The position numbers and the translations under genes are program-made. The notes beneath the pieces are model-generated. The model made no database searches. It had not been told where the DNA came from and saw nothing but the letters and a program-made list of their open reading frames with translations. From Mesotoga infera (GTDB lineage Bacteria > Thermotogota > Thermotogae > Petrotogales > Kosmotogaceae), in contig NZ_LS974202.1 of assembly GCF_900157305.1 (NCBI RefSeq), positions 1,736,001-1,800,000 on the forward strand: a stretch of DNA of 64,000 nt, given 5' to 3'. Of the stretch, positions 32,899-41,027 are shown one piece after another. The stretch's first letter is position 1; every line of letters begins with the position of its first letter.

Positions 32899-34192
32899 GG
32901 TTCTTTTCGGTTCCGGTTACCACTACATCACGGGAATTGTAGTGGCAGGTGCCGGCTTGCTGGCCTCGTTGCTTATCGGGTTCAACGTAGAGAGTCTCCT
33001 GCTGATTATCTTTTCAGGTCTTTCGGCTACGGCCTTCGTTTACCTGGCGATCGTGAGACAGCTCAACAGGCTGGTCAAACTGATACGGAGCGGCGAACGG
33101 AAACCGGCAGTCGAACTTGAAGGACAGTTTCATGAACTGTACGGTTTTTACAGGAACCTTTCGCTCCAGGTGGAGCAGGAGAGGAATTACTACGAAAAGC
33201 TATACAGGGACTATTCCGAGCTGTTGAACACACTTAACATATCAGTGGTTTCACTCGATGGGAACGGAAATATTGATCTGGCAAACGAGGCTTTCGTAAA
33301 GAGCTTTTCCTACGGTAACCAGAACATGAGATATCTGAGGCTCGATCATTTCATAAGGAGAACCGGGCTGCTCTTTCCCCTACAGGAGGGTCAGTACGAT
33401 GTTTACAGTAAGAAACTAGGCAAACGCTACCTGGTGACTGTGGCCAAAAAAAAGAGGAGCGGCTTCCTGGTCACCCTGGATGATAAGACAAGCCAGTGGA
33501 AGACTAAGCAACTCCTCGAGAAGACCAGGCGCTACGCCGTCGATGCCCAGACCGTCGCCGATCTGGCCCACGGTCTCAAACAACCCCTGGCCAACATGAG
33601 GCTGGCACTGGACTTGTATATTCGCACCAAGAAGGATTCCTATCTGCAAACGTTATCTAGTGAGCTTTCGGGCTTCCAGGTAAAGGTGGGCGGAATTTTG
33701 CAAATCTTCAGATATGGCGAAGAGTTCGAACGACTCGATCTTTCCCAATCGGTAAGGAAGGTTCTCTCGTTCATGGGACCAATACTGGCGGCCAGAAGTA
33801 TATCTCTCGATACGATTTCGCTGGATGAGGGCAAGGTCCTGGTTCAAAAGGGAAGGCTGGAGAATGTAGTCAAGAATCTGCTCATGAACGCGGTAGAGGC
33901 AAGTGAAGACGGAGGAGCGATCGCCTTGAAGGTTCGTCGCTCGAGCGAGTACCTCACTCTTATTGTTTCCGACCGGGGAAAGGGCATCGACGAGTCGATA
34001 CAGACCGAAGTCTTCAAACCATTCTACACGACCAAATCCGAGGGTTCGGGGCTGGGGCTGTACCTGGTCAAGAATTTCTGTGACGAGAACGATGTAAGAT
34101 TGAAGATGAAAAGCGTTCCGGAGAAGGGAACGGTTTTCGTTTTGACTTTCAGGAGGAATGATGATGAATCGCAGGATTCTTCTGGTAGATGA
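32882..34192 (+). CDS. Sensor histidine kinase of an NtrB/NtrC-type pair
   Basis: A 436-residue kinase: two membrane helices near 15-60 (HYITGIVVAGAGLLASLLI and LLLIIFSGLSATAFVYLAI) without a large outside loop. A PAS domain spans ~110-190 (ELLNTLNISVVSLDGNGN). The H box is DLAHGLKQPLANMRL and the ATP-binding boxes are NLLMNAVEA, SDRGKGID and GSGLGLYLVKNF. Such a kinase probably senses a membrane or cytoplasmic signal. TTG start inside the end of the preceding gene; the stop overlaps the response regulator start. Confidence 0.85.
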   Translation: MSKPDKVLFGSGYHYITGIVVAGAGLLASLLIGFNVESLLLIIFSGLSATAFVYLAIVRQLNRLVKLIRSGERKPAVELEGQFHELYGFYRNLSLQVEQERNYYEKLYRDYSELLNTLNISVVSLDGNGNIDLANEAFVKSFSYGNQNMRYLRLDHFIRRTGLLFPLQEGQYDVYSKKLGKRYLVTVAKKKRSGFLVTLDDKTSQWKTKQLLEKTRRYAVDAQTVADLAHGLKQPLANMRLALDLYIRTKKDSYLQTLSSELSGFQVKVGGILQIFRYGEEFERLDLSQSVRKVLSFMGPILAARSISLDTISLDEGKVLVQKGRLENVVKNLLMNAVEASEDGGAIALKVRRSSEYLTLIVSDRGKGIDESIQTEVFKPFYTTKSEGSGLGLYLVKNFCDENDVRLKMKSVPEKGTVFVLTFRRNDDESQDSSGR

Positions 34193-35510
34193 CGATCTGG
34201 CCTTCAACGGTCTTCTCGCGGCCGCTCTTCGCGAGGAAGGCTACTATGTGACACAGGTTTATAATCTGAAGCAGGCCGAAAAGTCACTGCTCGACGAGTT
34301 CTTCGATTGCGTGATACTGGATGTGAGACTCCCCGATGGCTCAGGACTGGATCTACTACCGGACGCCGCTCAAAGTGCGCCGATCATAGTTGTATCGGCC
34401 CATGGCGATATTAACACCGCCATAGATGCTGTTAGAAAGGGAGCCTTCAACTTTCTGGAGAAGCCCTTCGATCTTACCCACGCCCTGCTGGAGGTGAAGA
34501 GGTCGATAGAGTATTCGGAACTCAGCAGGGAGAGAGACGATCTGGCCGGAATGGTCGGGGGCGATACGCTCTCGGAGTTTGTGGGAAAGAGTCCGTCGGT
34601 TATCCGACTGAAAGAGACGATATCGATGATTGCTCCCAAGAAGGTAACGGTTCTCCTGGAAGGAGAGAGCGGAACGGGCAAGGAGATAGTCGCCAGGGCG
34701 ATCCATCAGTTGAGCGGCCGGAAGAGGTTCGTCGCGATCAACTGTGGAGCCATACCGGAGAATCTTTTCGAGAGCGAGCTGTTCGGCTATGAGAAGGGAG
34801 CTTTCACCGGCGCCCTTCATTCAAGACCTGGTCTAATAGAGGAGTCAAGCAGGGGAACTCTCTTTCTCGATGAAGTCTCGGAAATGCCTCCCGCCCTTCA
34901 GGTGAAGCTACTGAGAGTACTGGAAACATCTACCAACCAGCGTCTGGGTGGCAACGTTTCGCGCAGGCTGGACCTGAGAGTCATAGCGGCCACTAACAGG
35001 GATCTGGAATCTTACGTGATTGGTGGGCAGTTCAGGAGCGATCTGTACTATAGGCTGAATGTGGTGAAGTTGAGGATCGCTCCGCTCAGAGAGAAACGGG
35101 AGGACATTCCCGTGCTGGTCGAATATTTTCTCCCCAGGCTCTGCCAGGAGCTGGGGTTAAGGAAACCCCCGGCGCTATCTGCCGGTTTGTTAGATGAGAT
35201 GATGGGGTACGATTGGCCGGGCAACATCCGGGAACTCAGAAACAAGCTCCTCTCATTGCTTGCCGTTAATGGAGACAGAGAGATCCTCTCCTCGATAGGT
35301 TTGGAGAATCCTGAAAATGAGAAATGTATCGAAAAAGCTTTCGAAGAGGTATCGCTGGATGAGATGGAGAAACGGTATATCTCATGGTTATTGAAGAGAC
35401 ATTCGGGAAACAAGAGTGAGACGGCCAGAATACTGGAGATAAGTAAGAGTACGTTATACGAGAAGATAAAGAGGTGGGAAAGCTTTGAATGTGATAACGA
35501 CACATCTTAA
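34164..35510 (+). CDS. NtrC-family sigma-54-type response regulator
   Basis: A 448-residue activator: receiver domain with phosphoacceptor Asp53 and Lys100; AAA+ domain with Walker A GESGTGKE (167-174), the sigma-54 contact loop GAFTGA (212-217) and FLDEVSEMP (Walker B); Fis-type helix-turn-helix at the end (KSETARILEISKSTLYEKIK). It should drive sigma-54 promoters after phosphorylation by the adjoining kinase. ATG at 34164 has AGGAGG seven bases upstream; two earlier ATGs are too close. Confidence 0.9.
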   Translation: MNRRILLVDDDLAFNGLLAAALREEGYYVTQVYNLKQAEKSLLDEFFDCVILDVRLPDGSGLDLLPDAAQSAPIIVVSAHGDINTAIDAVRKGAFNFLEKPFDLTHALLEVKRSIEYSELSRERDDLAGMVGGDTLSEFVGKSPSVIRLKETISMIAPKKVTVLLEGESGTGKEIVARAIHQLSGRKRFVAINCGAIPENLFESELFGYEKGAFTGALHSRPGLIEESSRGTLFLDEVSEMPPALQVKLLRVLETSTNQRLGGNVSRRLDLRVIAATNRDLESYVIGGQFRSDLYYRLNVVKLRIAPLREKREDIPVLVEYFLPRLCQELGLRKPPALSAGLLDEMMGYDWPGNIRELRNKLLSLLAVNGDREILSSIGLENPENEKCIEKAFEEVSLDEMEKRYISWLLKRHSGNKSETARILEISKSTLYEKIKRWESFECDNDTS

Positions 35511-38073
35511 CCCCGATTTCGATTCCTTCGCATCGGCTGTGGCCGCACAGAAGCTTTTTAACGACCACATGATTGTTCTGGGCGGCGAGCTTTCGCCCGC
35601 TCTGAAAGGCTTTCTCTCTTCCAGAGGATTGCTTCTCTCTTTCTACAAGATTGGGGAGTTGAAACTGGAAAGGCTGAATTCGCTAATAGTAGTCGATACT
35701 TCAGATATTCAGAGACTTCCCTTTTCGATAAGGCGACTTATAAATGCCGGCACGGAAGTCAAATTCTTCGATCATCACCTTCAGGCAACCGGCGTGAAAC
35801 CCGGTACCTACCGTGATCTGGGAGCCTGCACCACCCTTATGTGCACTCTCCTGAGGAAGAAAAAGAAACAAGTCACGCAGAACGAGGCATCGCTCTTCGC
35901 CACGGCGATCTACAGGGAGACGGGCAACTTCACGCACGCCAATACAAAACCACAGGATTTGAGAACAGCCGCGTGGTTGCTGGATTTGGGCGTTCATCCC
36001 GACGAATTGGGCATTTATTCCAGCTACAGGTTGAGTCTATCGCAGCAAAAGCTGATCGAGACGCTTCTGCTCAACATCGAGACGGTCGATGTAGGGGGAG
36101 TCGAGGTGAGCTTCGCCAGAGCCCAGAGAGACTCCCTACCCAGCGGTATGAGTCTGGCAGTAGAGAAACTGTGGTCTTTTCTGGGCGTGGAGAACCTGGT
36201 GGTACTGGTGAAGGTTGGGGAGAGGATTTATTTTACGATCAGATCAAGACATATGAACCTCGACCTCAATGGACTCGGCGGGAGTTTAAGGAATGGCGGA
36301 GGAGCCTTCACGATGGGCTATTTTGAAGATAGCGACTTCGAAAAGGCTAATCTGGCCATCAGGAGAGCCTTCGAGAAGAATATAGAGAGGCTTATAAAAG
36401 TCAGGGACATAATGTCTTCTCCGGTCAGGACGGTTCTAACAGAGATGAGGATCGAGGATGTTCTAAAAATAATGCAGAGAACGGGCCACCACACACTGCC
36501 GGTGGTCGACCAGGACAAGATCGTGGGAATCGCCAGACACAGGAACGTGGAGAAGGCTGCCAGGCACAACCTGGGCGACAGGAAGATCGTTGAAGTCATG
36601 GACCCCTTCTTCGTTGTGGCTTCGGCGAACGATTCCGTTCAGTCGGTTACGGACAGGATGGTGGAAAACGATACTACCTCGGCACTGGTTCTTGAAAATG
36701 GAATTCTCACAGGCATAGTGACCAGAACAGATCTTTTAAAGAGTCCTTTCAGCCGTCAAAGGTTTTTACAGAGCAGGGAGCAGAAGGAAGACCAGAATTA
36801 TGTCAAACTTTCGATAGCACGACTAATGGAAGAGCGCATCGAAGGTAGGATACTGACCATGCTCAGATTCTTGGGCGCAGTTGGAAGCGAGTTGGGTATG
36901 CCAACTTACATCGTGGGGGGATTCGTGAGGGACCTTCTGCTGAACAAGACGAACTTCGATCTCGATATAGTGGTCGAAGGAAATGCGAACAGTTTTGCGT
37001 CGGCCTTCAAGAATTACTTCGATATAAAGATAGTGGAGCACAAAGAATTTTTGGCCAGTTCGATGTTCTTTCACGACGGGTTGAGGATAGACGTCGCAAC
37101 GGCGCGCACCGAGTTCTACAAGAGACCGGCCGCACTGCCGGAGGTAGATATGAGCACCATCAAGAAAGATCTTTACAGACGGGACTTCTCAATAAACGCT
37201 ATGGCCGTAAAACTCAATCAGGAGGAGTTCGGAATGCTGATCGATTTCTTCGGCTCGAGAAACGACCTAGCCAGGGGAACCATTAGAGCACTTCACCCGC
37301 TGAGCTTCATAGAAGATCCGACTAGAGTTCTGAGGGCCATCAGGTTCGAGCAGCGTTTCGGTTTCGAAATAGAAGTAAGAACGGCGGAGCTCCTTAAAAA
37401 CTGCGTCCGCGAGGACTATCTGGACAAAGTGGCCGGTCAGCGGCTGAGGGACGAGCTAAACAAAATCCTGCTGGAACCCCAGCCCCTTAAAGCCATAAGG
37501 CGGTTTTCGACGCTGGGTGTTATAGAGAAGCTCTTCCCTGGAGTGGTCTTCGACAGGCAAATCGATTTCGCAGTCGAGAAGTATTTTCTGAGGCGGCCGA
37601 GAAACATCGGTTATATCGGTGAGGATAGAGTGTTTTACACACTAATGATGATACTGTTGAGGTATAGTAGTAATGAGCAGGTTCAGTGGAATATTCAGCG
37701 TTACGGTCTTCCCAGAAACTTTCTGGAGAGGCTCAAAGATGCCAGGGAGAACGCCGACAATATCTCCCGAGAGAGTCCCGAAAGACCTTCGGAGTATCAC
37801 CGCATGATCAAGTCGAAAAAGGCAGAGACATTGAACTTCCTGAACAGTCAGCTCGACGATGAGAGAGACCGGTCTTTCGAAGAATACCTGAAAAGACTCA
37901 AAGGGACGAAGCTGGCGATCGACGGTGAGCATCTGAAGAGAGTGTACGGTCTGAAAGAGGGGCCGGAAATAAGGGAAATACTCGATGCCCTGTATTGTGC
38001 GAGACTGGACGGGCTTGAAATCGAGAAGGAAGATGGATTTGTGAAAAATTTTCTTAGAATGGAGGGGATATGA
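35485..38073 (+). CDS. DHH-CBS-CBS-tRNA nucleotidyltransferase fusion (CCA/poly(A) polymerase family)
   Basis: An 862-residue protein. N-terminal DHH/DHHA1 phosphoesterase-like domain, 1-305 (THLNPDFDSFAS, FFDHHLQ). Two CBS motifs, about 310-430 (RDIMSSPVRTVL, VEVMDPFFVV-like). Class II nucleotidyltransferase, 450-600 (YIVGGFVRDLLL, FDLDIVVEG, RRDFSINAMA, DPTRVLRAIRFEQR). Helical RNA-binding tail. It probably adds A, C or CCA to tRNA ends; the DHH part may act on phosphodiesters and the CBS pair may sense adenine nucleotides. The same architecture is known in Thermotoga and Aquifex relatives. TTG start eight bases after GAGGTG, overlapping the regulator gene. Confidence 0.88.
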   Translation: MNVITTHLNPDFDSFASAVAAQKLFNDHMIVLGGELSPALKGFLSSRGLLLSFYKIGELKLERLNSLIVVDTSDIQRLPFSIRRLINAGTEVKFFDHHLQATGVKPGTYRDLGACTTLMCTLLRKKKKQVTQNEASLFATAIYRETGNFTHANTKPQDLRTAAWLLDLGVHPDELGIYSSYRLSLSQQKLIETLLLNIETVDVGGVEVSFARAQRDSLPSGMSLAVEKLWSFLGVENLVVLVKVGERIYFTIRSRHMNLDLNGLGGSLRNGGGAFTMGYFEDSDFEKANLAIRRAFEKNIERLIKVRDIMSSPVRTVLTEMRIEDVLKIMQRTGHHTLPVVDQDKIVGIARHRNVEKAARHNLGDRKIVEVMDPFFVVASANDSVQSVTDRMVENDTTSALVLENGILTGIVTRTDLLKSPFSRQRFLQSREQKEDQNYVKLSIARLMEERIEGRILTMLRFLGAVGSELGMPTYIVGGFVRDLLLNKTNFDLDIVVEGNANSFASAFKNYFDIKIVEHKEFLASSMFFHDGLRIDVATARTEFYKRPAALPEVDMSTIKKDLYRRDFSINAMAVKLNQEEFGMLIDFFGSRNDLARGTIRALHPLSFIEDPTRVLRAIRFEQRFGFEIEVRTAELLKNCVREDYLDKVAGQRLRDELNKILLEPQPLKAIRRFSTLGVIEKLFPGVVFDRQIDFAVEKYFLRRPRNIGYIGEDRVFYTLMMILLRYSSNEQVQWNIQRYGLPRNFLERLKDARENADNISRESPERPSEYHRMIKSKKAETLNFLNSQLDDERDRSFEEYLKRLKGTKLAIDGEHLKRVYGLKEGPEIREILDALYCARLDGLEIEKEDGFVKNFLRMEGI

Positions 38074-39195
38074 ATGAAAAGATTCAGAACGTTACTGGTG
38101 ATTTTCTTCATCGCCGCTTTAGTGCTTTTTATCAGTTCTTGCTGGCCGATGCTTCCATCCATATCATTGACCATCCAGGGTAGCAATAGGGAACCAGGCA
38201 AGCCGATAATGGTAGAGGCAATGAACTTCAGATTCGCCCCGAACGCGACAGGTTATATCTGGAAACTTGAGAAATAACTGGGCGGAGGCGGCTGGCAGGA
38301 CATCACCGCGCAGAATCTCAAGATCATGAAGAGCGCCCGATTCAAGGATGATACAGTAGTGGTCTATATTCCGACCGTTCCCGAGACGGGAAGGGTCAAG
38401 ATAACTGCCAGAGCGACGGGCCAAGACGATGATGGCGCTCTCGTTACCGTGGAATACAGCCAAACGGTTTCCTACAACCCGAAGACATCCGTTCTCGTGG
38501 AGGTCTTCGAGAAGGCAGGAACGACCTTCGGACAGCCATCCACCTGGTTTGGTGCCTTCTCTTTCTCCTGGTCGAACAGAGTCCCCAACTTCGTCCGTTA
38601 CAAAGAGGGCTTCCTGGAATCGGGTGTGGGATTCGATCCATACGCCCAGAGGTTACTTTTCGGGATCGATCCTACCAGCGCCGGGGCAATATACAACGCC
38701 GGCGAGGTCTTTTTCCAGGCCTGGACAAAATTGCCTAGCAACACATACTCCAACGCCCAGATGAGCACCATGTTCAACAACGCTCCCACCACTGGCGATT
38801 GGGCTGTCAGGATCGAACCCACCACCTTCAGCGGCTGGCGGGCGACAGGCTGGAAGGTAAAGGTCCAGAACATCGATCGCTTCACCGATGACCTGTGGCT
38901 TTTCAGAGCCAGAAAAAGCGATAACAGGGCCACACACCTGGTCAAGATAAACGGTTACTACGTACCCGGAGCCGTGGAGGAGTTCGTCGAGGAAGATATC
39001 GGCACATTCGTGAGTTTCGCCTTCAGCGAAGGCAATCTATTACCGCCGGGCAGCCATCTCTGGGATGAAGATTACTATTTCGGAGTGATCGCTGTACAGA
39101 AGACGGCTCCTTCCTCCCAGTACAACGAAGAAGACATAATTTTCGCAGCACTGAAGGGATCGGCCATGGTTCTCTTCCCCAACAAGAGCTGGTAG
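38074..39195 (+). pseudogene. Lipoprotein gene interrupted by an in-frame TAA
   Basis: The first 67 codons encode a lipoprotein signal (VLFISSC lipobox) and the start of an Ig-like domain, ending in TAA at 38275-38277. The same frame then stays open to 39195. The post-stop residues (LGGGGWQDITAQN ... TVVVYIPTVPETGRVKITARA) complete the beta domain seamlessly, followed by a ~200-residue beta-rich region. A single C-to-T change of CAA would explain it. No start with a ribosome binding site precedes the second part (ATG 38326), so that part is unlikely to be made separately. Shine-Dalgarno GGAGGGGAT is four bases before the ATG at 38074. Confidence 0.75.
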
Positions 39196-39208
39196 TGGGG
39201 AGAACGGT

Positions 39209-39781
39209 TTGAAGGAAAAAGTTCTCGTAGTCGATGTTGATCGTCTTGGAGAGCTGGTAACCCGCGACGGGCTGCTGGCTCTTCCTTTAGAGTATATAAA
39301 AAAAACCGTCGAGCTTTACGGATGTTTTGTCCCCCGCGAGGAAGCTGAAAGAGATGAAAGCGGCCGGCAGATAATACCTTATGTGATTCTGAGAAACGAA
39401 AAGAGGTATCTCTTGATGCGCAGGACGAACAGGCAGGGTGAGTCAAGACTTCATGATAAATACTCGATCGGGGTCGGCGGCCATATAAACCCCGAAGACG
39501 GTCGGAATCCCTGGCAAGCATTCGAGAGAGGTATGAGGCGCGAAATCGACGAGGAGGTGAATGTGGATATCTCCTCTCTGGAGTATCTGGGTATCCTCAA
39601 CGATCTCTCCACGGCCGTGAGCAGGGTCCACATAGGGATAGTCTATATCGCCGGCGTAGTCTTTCACGGCTTCAACGAAAAGGACAAGTTCACCGGTTCG
39701 ATGGTAGAATTCGAAGAGTTAGAAATGCACAGAGAGAAGATGGAAACATGGTCGCAGATCGTGATGAATTGGTTGAAGTAA
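39209..39781 (+). CDS. NUDIX hydrolase-like protein
   Basis: A 190-residue protein with a Nudix-type box near 90-115: GGHINPEDG, then FERGMRREIDEEV, giving the REIDEE metal site in the expected order. The N-terminal segment (VLVVDVDRLGEL) is extra. Likely hydrolyses a nucleoside diphosphate derivative. TTG start with TGGGGAG six bases upstream. The 3' end overlaps ispE by 34 bases in another frame. Confidence 0.8.
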   Translation: MKEKVLVVDVDRLGELVTRDGLLALPLEYIKKTVELYGCFVPREEAERDESGRQIIPYVILRNEKRYLLMRRTNRQGESRLHDKYSIGVGGHINPEDGRNPWQAFERGMRREIDEEVNVDISSLEYLGILNDLSTAVSRVHIGIVYIAGVVFHGFNEKDKFTGSMVEFEELEMHREKMETWSQIVMNWLK

Positions 39782-40590
39782 CTCTGAAATGCCCCGCGAA
39801 AGTCAATCTCTTTCTCCAAGTTGGCCGGAAGAGAGAGGATGGTTACCACGAGATACTGACTATCTTTCAGACGATAGATCTCTACGATGAATTGATCCTA
39901 CGTCCGGGGGTATCCACTAGCTTTTTCAAGAGCGACACCGATCTTGCGTGGAATAGTTCGAACACACTTTATAAAGCTTTTAAAGCCGTGGAGAAGCACC
40001 TTGGCAAAGAGCTGGCTCTTGAGATGGAGTTAAAAAAGAAAATACCTACCGGCGGAGGTCTCGGAGGCGGCAGCTCCGACGCCGCGGCACTTCTGAGATA
40101 CCTCGGGGAGACCTTTCATATCGAAAGAGAAGCAATTTTCGAGATTGCCTGCTCTATTGGGAGCGATGTACCTTTTTTTCTAAGGGGCGGTACGGCAATC
40201 GGAACAGGCCGTGGAGAAGTTCTGACCTTTCCCGGCGATCTGAAAGGCTACTCGGTAGATCTCTGCTTCCCGGGGATCGAGGTCTCGACTCCTTTGGCTT
40301 ATGCTCTTCTGGGCAGATCGTCGGATAGACAGGAGTTAAGTAATAAAGAGGTAGAAAAGCTTCTCTCGGCGTTTAGGGAGCGTGATTTGGTGCTCATTGG
40401 CAAACTCTCGAAGAACGATTTCGAGGAACCGGTCTTTGCAAAGTTTCCGGTGATCGAGAGAGCTTACAATAAACTCAGAGAGAAAAGAAAGGCCATAGTA
40501 ACCAGAATGACAGGGTCGGGGTCTACCCTCTTCTCTCTGTTCGAAGGGATGGATGGCGAATACAATTTCGTCACTTCAACAGATGGGTAA
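39748..40590 (+). CDS. ispE: 4-diphosphocytidyl-2-C-methyl-D-erythritol kinase
   Basis: A 280-residue GHMP kinase of the MEP isoprenoid pathway that phosphorylates CDP-ME. Motifs: CPAKVNLFLQVG (N-terminal Lys/Asn), IPTGGGLGGGSSDAAALL (ATP loop) and TRMTGSGSTLFSLF (C-terminal glycine motif). The ATG at 39748 has only a weak ribosome binding site and overlaps the NUDIX gene. A TTG at 39769 closer to the conserved core is an alternative. Followed by a repeat-rich spacer. Confidence 0.93.
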   Translation: MVADRDELVEVTLKCPAKVNLFLQVGRKREDGYHEILTIFQTIDLYDELILRPGVSTSFFKSDTDLAWNSSNTLYKAFKAVEKHLGKELALEMELKKKIPTGGGLGGGSSDAAALLRYLGETFHIEREAIFEIACSIGSDVPFFLRGGTAIGTGRGEVLTFPGDLKGYSVDLCFPGIEVSTPLAYALLGRSSDRQELSNKEVEKLLSAFRERDLVLIGKLSKNDFEEPVFAKFPVIERAYNKLREKRKAIVTRMTGSGSTLFSLFEGMDGEYNFVTSTDG

Positions 40591-41027
40591 GGTAAGAAGG
40601 GCGACAGGAGCAGTTGTGAATGGTGAGTTGTGAATAAGAGCAGTATAAAGAATCACGGTCCTTATGACAAGAAGATTATAAAACTGTCATTCCGTAGGAT
40701 ATCTATACGGAATCTAGTTCTTATCGTCCTTTCTCTAAACAGATGTTAGAGGTGACAGGTTAGAGGTAGAAAGTCAAGATCTTATCACTCTTCACACCCC
40801 ACATCTCTATCCTCTGACCTCAGTTTTACCAGGAACCTGGACGTGCGGCGTCGGAACTGTTCTTCTCATAATTTTTGCTCTGATCGCTCTCCTGAACGAA
40901 GAACAAAGTTCCTAGCTCCGCAACGAAGAACGACATTAATCGCTCTTCCCAAGGACGGATCCACGCTCCGGGACGAAGGACCAAAAACTGCTCTATAACT
41001 AGAATTCAGAAATGAGGTGTTATATCT
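40591..41027. repeat. Repeat-rich 437-base intergenic spacer
   Basis: No coding sequence. In order: GTTGTGAAT twice with a 14-base period (40613, 40627). An inverted repeat ATTCCGTA/TACGGAAT with a 9-base loop (40689-40713). GTTAGAGGT twice, again with a 14-base period (40745, 40759). Two degenerate ~50-base units: ATCGCTCT at 40884 and 40939, GCTCCG at 40915 and 40965, ACGAAGAAC/ACGAAGGAC at 40923 and 40973. The mix looks like accumulated fragments of dispersed intergenic repeats rather than one element. No transposase, CRISPR spacing or rho-independent terminator was seen. Confidence 0.6.

Noticed and set aside
38326-39195. Second half of the split lipoprotein as an independent gene
   Set aside because: No Shine-Dalgarno before ATG 38326, no signal peptide, and the domain boundary falls within a beta domain shared with the first half.
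40591-41027. CRISPR array
   Set aside because: Repeat units are degenerate and unequal in length, spacers are not of constant size, and no cas genes are near.
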